Shown here in pieces: positions 45,078 through 55,560 of a DNA stretch of 64,000 bases. Where the stretch lies: assembly GCF_019279795.1 (NCBI RefSeq), contig NC_056732.1, positions 185,457,342-185,521,341 of the forward strand, read 5' to 3'. The translations under genes were made by a program, and so were the position numbers. The stretch is from Protopterus annectens (Eukaryota; Chordata; Ceratodontiformes; Protopteridae). Under the pieces are notes generated by a model. It made no database searches. It was not told the origin of the DNA and saw only the letters and a program-made list of their open reading frames with translations. How positions within the stretch are numbered: position 1 is the stretch's first letter; every line of letters starts with the position of its first letter.

Positions 45078-45412
45078 TATTGACTTTGTAAAGACACAAA
45101 AATACAGAAACCACAGATTTTATGAGGAACAGAACAAATATGAGGTAAAAATCTGCATATTTTTTACAAATAGTGGTGGGTAAGGAACTCAGGCTCTTGC
45201 CACCTGGACCCAAAGTACAGTGTTCAAGCCTGTTCTTTACCCACCACCATATGGCAATTGGGGCATTACCACCACCTAGTTCCAGTCTACAAGAGCAGAA
45301 CAAGCTGGGTGCTAGTAGTCTGAATATTGGAAAATGCTGCTTTTTTATTTTTATTTTGTTTTACAGCTGGGGGGGCTGCAGTCTTGCAGCCCAATAGCAT
45401 GAGCTGCCCCTG
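45078..45412. other. End of MITE copy and right end of the hAT-like element
   Basis: 45078-45170 continues the interrupted MITE. 45171-45412 leads to the right terminus (GGGGGGGCTGCAGTCTTGCA then GAGCTGCCCCTG). Non-coding. Confidence 0.5.
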
Positions 45413-45420
45413 CCTGTCTG

Positions 45421-47170
45421 GTATTCCTGATTCCATATAGAATATAAATGCTCATATAGTACCTTGGTGTAGGTTTGGACATATGTGCCAGTTCCTATGG
45501 CAGGGGAGGGGGTTGTGAAATTGTTTATAACTTCCTTCAGGAGGCTGTAATCAGCTTTGGAGAAGTTTTTTTTTTGAACCTAGCTACAGGGAGTTGGGAG
45601 AGATGGTGACTTCCAAAGTGAACGCTTTGTGGTCAGATCTTTCCAGGGATGATGACACTGTAGGGATGCTGCAATGGTTACTCATGTTGGTTAATGCCAT
45701 GTCCAAGATATTTTCACCTCTTGTGGCAGTATCGACCAACTGGTCCAAGGCATTTGCATTGAAAAAAATCAAGGAATCTCTGGTCATTTGTGTTTTGGCA
45801 TGAGTATTTTTCCAGTCTCTGGTTGGATAGTTAAAGTCACACAGGATCAGTGTAAAGGGGGTTGAATCTTGATAGATTCAAAAAGGTTCAGGTAGGTGGA
45901 GTGGGAATCTTGAGTCAAAGTTGGAGGCCTTTAGCTAGTTATGATTTGGATATGGGTCTTATAATTGTTAACTGCACCTGGAATGTTTCCTGTGCATCAT
46001 ACTGTTTGACCAGCCTGGAGTTGTGTATGTCTTTTATATATATTTACAACTCCACCTCCTTTTGCTTTGCTGCCCATGGTTTGGGGGTCTGAATGTATAA
46101 TAGGATGAGTAACCTGGTATGGCTGGGGTGCTCTCCTCAGTTTTGAACCAGGTTTCTGTGACTGCACAAATGTCAGCATCTTCCAGGGTTAAGAATGCTT
46201 GCAATGAGTGCAGTTTTATGTTTAGACTCCTAGCGTTTAGCAGCATGACCTTTAATTTACGTTTTGATTACATTTTCAAGTTGGTAATTTTGACCTCATG
46301 GCATTGTCTAAAAAAAGCACTGTGGGGGTGGCAAGAGCCTTTGCTAGGAGCCTGAAGCCCAAGGGAGACAGTTGCAGGCCATCTCTGGCAAAGCATCATG
46401 GTTTGTCAGTCATGTCATCCCAGGCTATCAGGTACTGGATTCCTTTGGAATAACACCAGAAACTAAGCCAATTGTTAAAGTCAATCATTTTCTGTTTGTA
46501 TTGAAGCATCATTCTGGGTGACAGTAGTATGCTGCTTAAGGCTAGGAACATACCTGCTTGGCACACATAGTCAGTGAGCTTGATCATGTCTCTCTTCATA
46601 TAGTCCAGGGAGGTAATCATGACTCTCTTCATATAGTCCAGGGAGATATGTCTCAAGTCATTCCTGCCAATATGGACTATGACAGAGTCATAACAGCACC
46701 TGTTGAGGGACTTGAGTGCATGGGTGATATGGTGGATTCCGGCACCCAACAAACAACTAACCATGACATTCTCCTTATCCAGCCTGGTGAGGGACACAGC
46801 TGAGTGTCTTGCAATGGAGTCTCCTACGACTAATATGTTGGGTTTATGTTTAGGCCTTAGTGGCTGTGAGACACAAGTGTGTGTGGACTATGTGTGGTGT
46901 GGTGGGCAGTGGAGTTTGCATGTATTTTTGCCTTGGAGGTCTCTTTTGTTTGGGTATGTTTTTGTAGAGGACCTCTGGATATTTGGGGGGGTATTGTGTA
47001 GGGGTGGGTGGTGTTTGAGGTGTGGCGTTTGTGTTTTACAACCTTTTCAGTGCCAGATATACTGGCTTGTGGGGGAGAGAGCAGTGACTCTAGATGCTTA
47101 ATGTAATTGCATCTCTCGCAAATTGTGTTCCTAGGTGGTAGTAGTAGTAGAGAATTGTCTGTGTACACGA
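45421..47170 (-). pseudogene. CR1 (copy C) 5' half: Cys motif, esterase domain, endonuclease
   Basis: Minus strand from 47170: SLLLLPPRNTICERCNYIKH (CxxC-type N-terminal motif), a Thr/His-rich linker, then near 46845 ILVVGDSIARHSAVSLTRLD with the GDS nucleophile of SGNH/GDSL esterases and SVIVHIGRNDLRHISLDY (block III, 46660). A 27-bp-type duplication repeats the SLDYMKR segment (46596-46646). The endonuclease follows: MLLNARSLNIKLHSLQAFL, ADICAVTETWFKTEESTP (46.2 kb), ENILDMALTN, SLERSDHKAFTLEV (45.6 kb). Stops and shifts are present throughout. The esterase domain is a known feature of CR1-type ORFs. Confidence 0.82.
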
Positions 47171-47300
47171 GGCAGTTGCTATACTCTCTCAGGATGCCTA
47201 TATCAACCAGACTCTGTCAGGAGAAAACATAGGAAATTGTCCATCCATATTTGTCAGAAACTGAGGGAGAGAGGCCAGAGATGGCTAAGATGGTAAAGGG

Positions 47301-48806
47301 TGGAAGGTCTAAGAGTTGCACTAGTTGATCAAGTACCACTAAGGAAATATTTGTAGATGGAATACCTCAAAAAGGGTTAAAAACCATGCAGCTGAAGCTC
47401 TGGATGCAGCAAACCTGTATCAGTACTATGCTACTCAATTTAAGGTTAAGAACACAGTAAAAATACTCACAAAGAAGCATAGATTAACCACTTACAGACA
47501 AAACAGCAAAACTCACAGTACAAAAATATACAGTTAAACATTAACGAAATGTAGTAAAATGCAATTAAACAGTAATGAATTGCAGTAGATAGCAATGAAA
47601 TATAATTAATCAGGAAATTGCTTTATAACAGTGCAAATGTGATAAATTAGCTCACAATCGCAACAGTAAAAGACAGCTCAAATAAAGCAGCAATTCAATA
47701 GAATACTGTTATCAATTTAATAAGGCTACCAACAAGCAGTAATAAATGTGGCAGACTAAATGCAGTTGAACTCCTAAGCACAAGCAGCAAAATGAAGTAG
47801 GAAGAGGCACAATTTTTTTTGTTTTTGTAATAGAAAGTGAGGGGACAGAAGATAATTCAAGGTTGAGAAGCTAAAGGGGTGGACCTTCACAACTTATCTC
47901 ACTGTGCACAGTAGAATGAGCTGATGTAATAAGACTGGGGGCAGTGTCCAATATCAAATTTATACTAGAGGTAGGCAACTCAAAGCCACCAAGCTTTAAT
48001 ACCACAACAGCAGCTGGAAGGGTGGGCGGGTGAGATGCACAAGATCAGAACAGAGGTAAGGACTGACTTCACGAAGTCTAAAAAAAACAGTTGCACAGTT
48101 TAAACCGATATGCAGAAAATGTTTCAGTGAATCACAATTTCAGAAAACAGTTGAAAATAAGTACTTATCTTTTCCAGTATCACAGCAGAGCAATGGCAGA
48201 AGGCCTATCTCACTGCAGCTTTGCGTAAACAAGTACAAACTGGTTTAAACACTGGCTATTTAAAGCAAAGAAACAGAAACTAGCCAAATTATCGAATCAA
48301 AAAAAAAACAACACTACCTTGCAGTAATGCCTCTAGCTAGATCAGACCAGACCGAATCCCCCTCCCACAAAGAAACAGCTAGGCCTCTCTTGACAAAAGA
48401 TTTCCCTACAAGCTCCAAAGGTCACAAACAGTAATAGATACTCAGCTTTATGCTAGTGCTTTTCAAGTACAGCAACAAGAAAAAAGAACAGAACAGACAA
48501 ACAAAAAGGAGATGCTTGACAAATGGTAGAGCATTTCACATGCACATATAAACAAAAGAGGTTACAAATGGCTCCTCAAACAAAAGGGGATGTCAGCACC
48601 TGAGAAAATGTGACTTATTTTTTTTTTAAGCATTATGACTACATGGCATATTTTAATAATTACCCTAACAAATTTGACCAGAATGGGTTTATATGGTATT
48701 TCATGGTATCAAAAGAAAGTATGCATAATGTTGGAAAAGCTTTGCAATGTTAGTTGATGTCTAACACTTCTTTGAAAATATTTACATTTAGTTGTCCATT
48801 AAATAT
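47301..48806. other. Unassigned; left part may be CR1 5' UTR
   Basis: No ORF or motif. 47450-47760 is A-rich with loosely repeated CAGTAATGAATTGCAGTAG-type words. 48690-48806 belongs to the dispersed repeat also seen at 32.5 kb. Confidence 0.4.
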
Positions 48807-48818
48807 ACAAATATGCAT

Positions 48819-49133
48819 CTTCATCTTTCGGCTTTTCCCGGTCAGGGGTCGCCACAGTGGATCACCTGTCTGCTCATGATTGGCAGTAGAGTTTTTACGG
48901 TGTTGGGTTGCCCAGCACCCAACCTTCCACGGAAGGCACACACATGCACACATGCACTCATGCCTAGGGCCACTTTAGTGTTTCCAATCCACCTATAGCA
49001 TGTCTTTGGGATGTGGAAGGAAACCGGAGCACCCGGAGGAAGCCCACGCGACCACAGGGAGGACATGCAGACTCCACACAGAAGGCACTCCAGCTGAGGA
49101 TCGAACTGGAGAACCTCTTGCTGTGAGGTGACA
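48819..49133 (-). mobile_element. tRNA-derived SINE, 5'-truncated, perfect 12-bp TSD
   Basis: It is flanked by ACAAATATGCAT at 48807-48818 and 49134-49145. On the minus strand it holds CCTCACAGCAAGAGGTTCTC, B box AGTTCGATCCTC, GTGCTCCGGTTTCC, and ends GTGGCGACCCCTGACCGG plus AAAAGCCGAAAG. It lacks the A-box part present at 60.8 kb. A perfect TSD implies a recent insertion. Confidence 0.9.
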
Positions 49134-49145
49134 ACAAATATGCAT

Positions 49146-49799
49146 ACAAGTCATTATTATGCCAGTTTATTAAACAGAATGACACATACAAAACTGTTTT
49201 GCAGTAAACTGAAGATTACGTTTTCATGAACACTTATAGTTGAGGTCTATCTGCTATGGTTAGAGACTATTAAATGTTGTTGGTAAAATTCCTATAAAAT
49301 ATGTATTAGCTCATCACTTGTTCAATATAAAATAACCATTATGGTTGTCTGACATATAAACATCAGGACTATGAAGAGAAGTATGCATTGAATAACTTTC
49401 TTATTTTACTCTTTTTTTTTTTTTTAACTTTTACAATTATCAAGGTACAGACATTTTCCTACAGGTAGGTTCCAAAACTGAATTCTCAGGAATTTAACTA
49501 AGGCAAAAGTTGTATAGCCAGGAAATCTGTAGGTTTCAGGAGGTATGAAATTCCACTCAGGCTACGTGTTAATGAGTTAATGAGTTAAACATCCTAACTA
49601 AGGGGACCTTTCAACCTGCAACAAAGACATGCTAGGAACTTTGCAGGCCTCAGCCTCTAAAATCCTACACTAACAGGGGACATGCAAGCCGCAGCTTTGA
49701 GAATCCTACACTGGTTCCCTGGTGAGATGCTAAAGCATGTGTAGTAGCATATATGGTTTCTGCAGACACCTGAGGAGGAAGCTATCACTTTACAGGCAT
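49146..49799. other. Unassigned
   Basis: AT-rich, with a T13 run near 49412. No recognised feature beyond the host repeat at its left edge. Confidence 0.4.
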
Positions 49800-50407
49800 T
49801 TTACAATATAACCAATTTCTCTGAAGTTTGTCATCTATTTGTTGCACCCATATCACCATAAAGGACCTATTTGCTCCACATTTGTATGGTATTTCAACCA
49901 GAAGGGCTTCCAATTCAACAACTGTCAGGTGGTGTGTAATGTTTAGGGTTTTATATACAATGCATCTGTCTGCGTCACAGGCAATTTATATGATTCATAT
50001 CTCTGTGAAGTGTGATCTTTACATGTTTTTTTTTTTTTTTTTTTGTGGACTGACTTTCTAGAAGGTCATTTAGTTGGCAGGTACACATGTTGGAGGGTAT
50101 ATATGTCAGGATATATGATTCTCATTCAAGTAGGCAACAAGCCAAGTATAGTGCTGTCCACTGTTGTGCATTGCAGATGATGCTGGGTATGCCTTGGAAT
50201 CTTGGCCACCATCCAAAATCCCCAGGCCATGACTGAAATGGTTCCTAACATTACTTATTTGCAGTCACAGAATGATGTTGAATGTGTGTTTGGATTTGTG
50301 TGGAGATTCTTGCACTGCTTGGATACCTCTAGTGCAACACTAGAGTATGCAGCTGAGAACTGTTGCCAGATATCTGTAGTATATGCAGTGACACATAATA
50401 TGTTAGT
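49800..50407 (+). pseudogene. PIF/Harbinger transposase, C-terminal half
   Basis: The frame near 49840 reads CCTHITIKDLFAP, then YFNQKGFQFNNCQVVCNV and GFIYNASVCVTGNLYDSYLC, matching DGTHI/DCTHI ... NRKGFHSINVQVV ... GSTHDSF of Harbinger transposases; the first catalytic Asp is replaced. Near 50175 DDAGYALESWPPSKIP corresponds to GDSGYPL. 50265-50405 reads NDVECVFGFVWRFLHCLDTS and AENCCQISVVYAVTHNMLV, the conserved E-x-x-FG ... RF and C-terminal VLHN-like end. A TAG near 49942 and frame changes show it is dead. The reading frame runs directly into the 51-bp minisatellite. Confidence 0.82.
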
Positions 50408-50865
50408 GCACAAACAAATGCAATGTGAAAGTATTGCAGTACTGCTTGAGAGACCTGTGCACAAAGAAATGCAATGTGGAAGTATTGCAGTACTGCTTGA
50501 GAAACCTGTGCACAAACAAATGCAACGTGGAAGCATTGCAGTACTGCTTGAGAGACCTGTGCACAAACAAATGCAACGTGGAAGTATTGCAGTACTGCTT
50601 CAGAGACCTGTGCACAAACAAATGCAACGTGAAAGTATTGCAGTACTGCTTGAGAAACCTGTGCACAACAAATGCAACATGGAAGTATTGCAGTACTGCT
50701 TGAGAGACCTTTGCACAAACAAATGCAATGTGGAAGTATTGCAGTACTGCTTGAGAGACCTGTGCACAAACAAATGCAACGTGGAAGTATTGCAGTACTG
50801 CTTGAGAGACCTGTGCACAAACAAATGCAATATGGAAGTATTGCAGTACTGCTTGAGAAACCTGT
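50408..50865. repeat. 51-bp minisatellite, nine units
   Basis: Units start GCACAAACAAATGCAA at 50408, 50459, 50510, 50561, 50612, 50663, 50713, 50764 and 50815 and end CTTGAGAGACCTGT. All are 51 bp except the sixth (50 bp). Reading frames stay open on both strands with 17-residue periodicity; the 50-bp unit shifts the frame, so no continuous repeat protein exists. Confidence 0.95.
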
Positions 50866-53037
50866 CGCAGTAGTAGATGGCAAAAAGAAGACCTCTGGTC
50901 CACAGCTATGGGCCATGATACCAAGAACACAGAATAAAACCAATGCATACATTATCACACCCAGGCTATGCATTGCAGTGCATTGACTGGCCATCCTATA
51001 AATCAGATATTACTTTAGCTACACAGGCCAGAGGGTGATAGGGCACAGTTACTATCATCTGTGGAGGGTGTGACACAGTCACAGGTGAAAGCAATCCTAT
51101 CATAAGGGTATGGGTCACATGTGGAGGAAGAGGGGAATATAGTTGCTATTCAGGTAGGTAGCAGGTTGGAGTCATTATGGATCATATCCTTCAGTAAATT
51201 AAATAGTATGAAACTTTAATGTCTGGCATTTTATGCTTCAGATTATTCAGAAAATGAATATTGATGCAAAGCCTTTTGTTCCATTAACTTTTTAATTGAA
51301 TCAGGCTAATATTTAAAATGTTTTTTATTTTGGTCCAGAATTACTAAGCAAAGAAGTTGAGTTGTACCACATTTCAGGATTAGGCTTCTATTCTGAGACT
51401 GGCCCTGAGGCATTCCTTGAAGTAACTCAGTTTGAGTTATAGAGGCTTGTTTCAACCAGAGTACTGCAGATGGTACCACCGAGCAACTCTTGACATGGCT
51501 GGTAAAGCTGTGACCCTCCAGTACTGACCACCATGCCTCCAGAAGCAGAGCCTACCCAGATCATCAATGAGAGATGAGATTTGTCTGATACCTCAGTAGA
51601 TTCTTCACTTGGCCTGTTAGACAGCCCCCCCCCCCCGACACTCCTGTCCCCTCCCTGGTGTTCTTCAGCCTTTTATAACATTTTCTATGCCATGGTTGTA
51701 ATCCAATCCCCCCCCAAGACCAGCTGTCTTCCCTCTGCATGTCTGCATTCCCCCATTGTTGTCCCCACTTTAACTGCCACATACCCTTGTCTGTCTATGG
51801 CTGCATTTTATGCTCTTTTTCTGCACTCTCTACCTTCCCTACTCCATCCATCCTCTCTCACAAGCTTCCTGTTACCCACTCCTTCTACTCTTCATCCAAC
51901 CATCTGTCACTTGTGTGGTACAGTTACTTGTTATTTTCCCTTAATATCTATCCCTTTCATCCTCATTTATATAAAGAACTGTGTTGGCACTTTGATGTGC
52001 TGGCCTCTGTTGCCTTCTCACAGTGTCTGAGTTGCTTCTATGAGGTGATATTGTGGATGTGAGCATGTATAGCCTTGGACATCCCACCTTACTTTTCTCA
52101 CCATGTTGGTCACATGACTGATAATAGTTTTGCCCCTTCACTACTGTTCAGTAGTGCAACTGATGCCGATAATACATCTGTATAAATTTACAATGCAGCA
52201 CATTTCACAAAATACCAATACCATATTGGCCCAAATAAATGTGTCTTGTGCAGGAAACACTCTTGTGACATTACTCCAGTTGGCACTTTGCTACTATGAA
52301 GTGAGTGAAGTGAATTTTTCTGATTAACCCCCCCCCCCCATTGTAGGCAAGAATAAACATATCAGAAAGTCATCATCAGAGCAAATATTTGTACATTTGG
52401 GGATCAATAGTATTTATAGTTCATGTAGTTTTTATTTCTTCTATTTTGTGGCGCATTACATTTCACTTTTCTATAAGAGTCATTGGCTATTATGCACTTT
52501 GCAGCACAGTACTTAGCTGTAGAAGCAGGATAAAGGAAGTTATTCTCTGATGATCACATTATGAAAGTTATCAAAGGCTAATCTTCACAACAACAATCTT
52601 TGTGTTAAATTACATCTGCATTATAACATTTGAGGAAGTGCACAAGTATGAAAAAACATGAGTTCACATAAATGATTCTTTATTAGAAACACTACTGTAA
52701 ATAAGGGAATTACGCAAGAAGGAAAAATATACAATGTTCTCTAATAAGTAGCAAAAAGGCAAAGATGATAATGTGGCACATAATGGAAATACAAGTAACT
52801 GCTGCTGCAGGAGATCTATGCAGAGTTTTTATTTTCGCATCAGTGAAAGGAAAAATGGTATGACAGACCATCTGATGAAAGTTGTTATCAGTAACTAATA
52901 CATAGGTGTAGTTGAGAAGCCATAAAACCTTACAAGATAAACAATTATCAAGAGCAATGCACAGAGAACTGGTGGCATTTAAATTTGTTTGCCAAAAGAA
53001 AGACTTGACAGAACTACGAAGAACTAGAATAGTCTTC
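50866..53037. other. Unassigned
   Basis: It has C13-14 runs near 51627 and 52328 and pyrimidine-rich sequence at 51600-51960. No gene, RNA or repeat family recognised. Confidence 0.4.
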
Positions 53038-53559
53038 AGATGTTCATCATATTGATCACTGCTGCTGCAGTACCCTTAGCTATATGGTTTATATCCTGCC
53101 AAGGATATAACGGATGGCCAGATACTAAAGCTTCAGGGCACCTTCCACATGCTCAAACCACCAGGCAGCTTAAGCTGAGATGCCTAAAAAACAGAGGTGT
53201 GAGTGGCAAGCCCTTCAAGGCTTTCTTGATGCTGGCGAGACTGCTCCCCTTCAGGCTTTCGAGGATCGATGGTCAGCTTGTGCTGTTCCATTGCTGGGCA
53301 GAAAAGTTCCCTTCCACATTTTAAATCTATTGCTTAAATATATTTTCCTGTTTAGAAAAGTTGCTTTTATCTATGAGTTTGTATTTTAATAGACTGTTAC
53401 AAGACTTTACAGTACTTTTAAATAGAAGCACACTTTTTTCCTCTCAGTTTAGAAGTAATTTTAAAGTAGTTAAAAACCTAATTTTCTGTAGAGTAGCTGT
53501 GTTTATTTTAATTTTAGGGGCTAGTAAAGTGTAGTAACGTGTTTTTTACTGTGTTTTAA

Positions 53560-54650
53560 TTGGGAAAAATTGACTTTTACAACTTTAAATGTTTACTGGC
53601 TTGTGCTGCTTGTTTTCCCCAGGAAACAGACACATTTTATAGCTTGACAAAGGAACAAACTATGGGTCCTGTGTTTGATCCTTCACCCAGTCATGGAAAT
53701 AAAAAGTTAAGTCAGCATCCTTTGCCACGACAGCAGGCTAGCAATTTGCTTCAACCACATATGGGTGACTCTTCTCTGGCCAAAGCTGGTGCCACAGACC
53801 ACTCAGCCTTTAGCCTGGATCCCTCTAGTGTAGCACATACAGTCACAATGAGCTTGGGATTAGCCACAACCTTTGCAGCTGCTGGGGTCCCTTCAGGAGG
53901 AAAGAGAGAGCCATTCTTGCTGGTCCTGTGAGAGTGAGTAGGGAAGCCTTTCCTGTTTAGTCAGAATGTTGTTTCCATCCCTGGGGAAGTTGCTGCTGCC
54001 ATTAACAGTCCTGTTGGCCCAATTTATCCTATCAAAAAGAAACAGAAAATTAAACATGTATCTGCTCCTGCTCAAATTTCTCTGTATAGTAGTTTACTAG
54101 ATCTGGCTCAGGGTCTAATTCAAGTTATTGATCTTTCTTATAATGTGGTGTCTAGTAAAAGAAAAAGGAATGCTTCTTTTCCTGAAGCGATTCAAGGTGC
54201 TGAATCTGGACAGGTGGATGACAGAATAAATGCAGGGTTTTCTGCTCAGATTTCTGATTTAGATTTGGAGGAGATCACAGCATTTGATTTTCCCTGTGAG
54301 GGATTTACTTTCTCTGATACTAGTTACAGAATGTGCCAGTGTTTTCACTGAGAGATCACTGAGGTTTCTTAGTCCCTCAGAAAATACTATCAGCTGTTAC
54401 TAATAGAACTTCCATAACTTTCACCCATTCCCCCAAGTGCTGTGCTACACTATCTTATAAGGATGGGAAAGTAATTGCTAAGTATAGAGAAAAGTGTACG
54501 CATCTGTAACTTTGATTTGCAAAATTTTGAATTGTCAGGCTCATATGTTAAAGTTTATTCTGACTAATTATGAAATTATGAGGAATATTTTGACTGCAGT
54601 TTCTTATTAAGAAGAACATTCTGCTTTAAATGATTTAGTTTCTTCCATCT
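53560..54650 (+). pseudogene. DIRS gag-like ORF remnant
   Basis: Open pieces 53560-53931 (DTFYSLTKEQTMGPVFDPS, Ser/Pro-rich) and 54145-54351 (VSSKRKRNASFPEAIQG, DLDLEEITAFDF) lie upstream of the RT. Position and composition suggest DIRS gag; no zinc knuckle is seen. Identity rests on context. Confidence 0.5.
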
Positions 54651-54659
54651 CACAGGACA

Positions 54660-55560
54660 CAGCTCATTGTTTAAAGTGTGTGAATGACTCTGCCGATACT
54701 TCGTCAATGGCTTCCAAGGCTATGGCCACTGGTAGTCTTTTGAGGAGGTTTGCCTGGCTGTCATCGCAGAACCTCCCAAATGATATGAAAAATGGGATTT
54801 TAAATTTTCCTTTAGATAGAGATTTAGTTTTTGGTCCCTCTGCTGCAGAGATTATCAAAAGTGTGATGGGAGGGGTGATCCATCCAGATGTTAGGTGTTT
54901 CTTAACGTTTTATTTGCCTGGATCACATTATCAGTTATCTGCCTTACCCTTTGGGCTATCCACTGCACCAGAAATGTTCACAAAGTGTCTAGCTCAACTT
55001 ATATCTCATTGCAGGCTGCAGGGTATTCACATTTTCCATATTTAGACAACTTGTTTATCTTTGCAAAGTCTTTTTCAGTGTATCAGGAATCTCTCAGTTG
55101 GGTGAGAGATCTCTTAAATAAGTTGGGGTTCCAAGAGAGCGCTCAAATGTCTGCTTTTTGATTGCATCACATAGGATTGTGTTCTTGGAGTGTCTCCTAT
55201 TCACCTCCGTTCAAAAAGCTTTTCTTCCAGATTTCTGTATATATGTATATATACCAAGGACAGACACAATCACATAAATATAAAATAAAGTCTTGTTCTA
55301 ATCAAGGCTTTCAACTCTCTGAATCACCCTTGGTTTTCTGGACCTCTCCAACTTGTTATGAACAAAACAGCAGTCATGTGGTACTTCAACAAGCAAGGAG
55401 GAACTAGGTCTTAACCTCCTTTGTAGAACAGCCAGTATAGCTTGGGATATACCTTTACAGCACAATCTCACTCTACATGCATCATACAGCCCATCAGAGC
55501 AAAACTTTGTGGTAGACATGCTGAGCAGGAGAAAGGCAGATCCCTCACAACTGGAAACTA
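54660..55560 (+). pseudogene. DIRS reverse transcriptase and RNase H remnant
   Basis: 54680-54900: SADTSSMASKAMATGSLLRR, FAWLSSQNLPNDMKNGIL. 54890-55045: GSHYQLSALPFGLSTAPEMF, TKCLAQLISHCRLQGIHIF, then in another frame PYLDNLFIFAKS, where DIRS RTs have YLDD, so the second catalytic Asp is Asn. Near 55360 AVMWYFNKQGGTRS matches the RNase H motif YLNRQGGTRS of DIRS. Frameshifts separate the blocks. Confidence 0.82.

Larger units (their letters stand above)
35268..45412. mobile_element. hAT-like element, 10,145 bp with nested insertions, 8-bp TSD
   Basis: It is flanked by perfect CCTGTCTG (35260-35267 and 45413-45420) inside one CR1. The ends are inverted: CAGTGGCAGCTGG at the left and, reversed, CAGGGGCAGCTC at the right. 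Both flanking CR1 halves rejoin in frame when it is removed. CAG ends plus an 8-bp TSD are hAT hallmarks. No transposase was recognised; own sequence seems limited to about 35268-35583, 39007-39887, 40763-41525 and parts of 43881-45412, the rest being an RTE LINE, a CR1, MITEs and a SINE. Confidence 0.75.
33216..47300 (-). mobile_element. CR1 (copy C), one element split by a 10.1-kb insertion
   Basis: The 3' end is at 33216 (octamer-type tail, TCATAGGATCATAGA on plus). C-terminal and RT coding runs to 35259. The hAT-like insertion 35268-45412 intervenes. Endonuclease, esterase and N-terminal parts follow at 45421-47170, with probable 5' UTR beyond. The protein joins across the gap: LYSIWNQEYQTG (45.5 kb) to KSSSSKKSKPVWWTS (35.2 kb), colinear with LPNRTKTLFSRKRKPISWS of the CR1 at 43.6 kb. 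Confidence 0.85.

Noticed and set aside
50329..50994. Long minus-strand ORFs over the second 51-bp array
   Set aside because: Shadow of the minisatellite; the genuine coding remnant here is the plus-strand Harbinger transposase upstream.
53040..53389. Short ORFs at the start of the DIRS element as a gene
   Set aside because: They overlap the inverted terminal sequence and show no gag motif.
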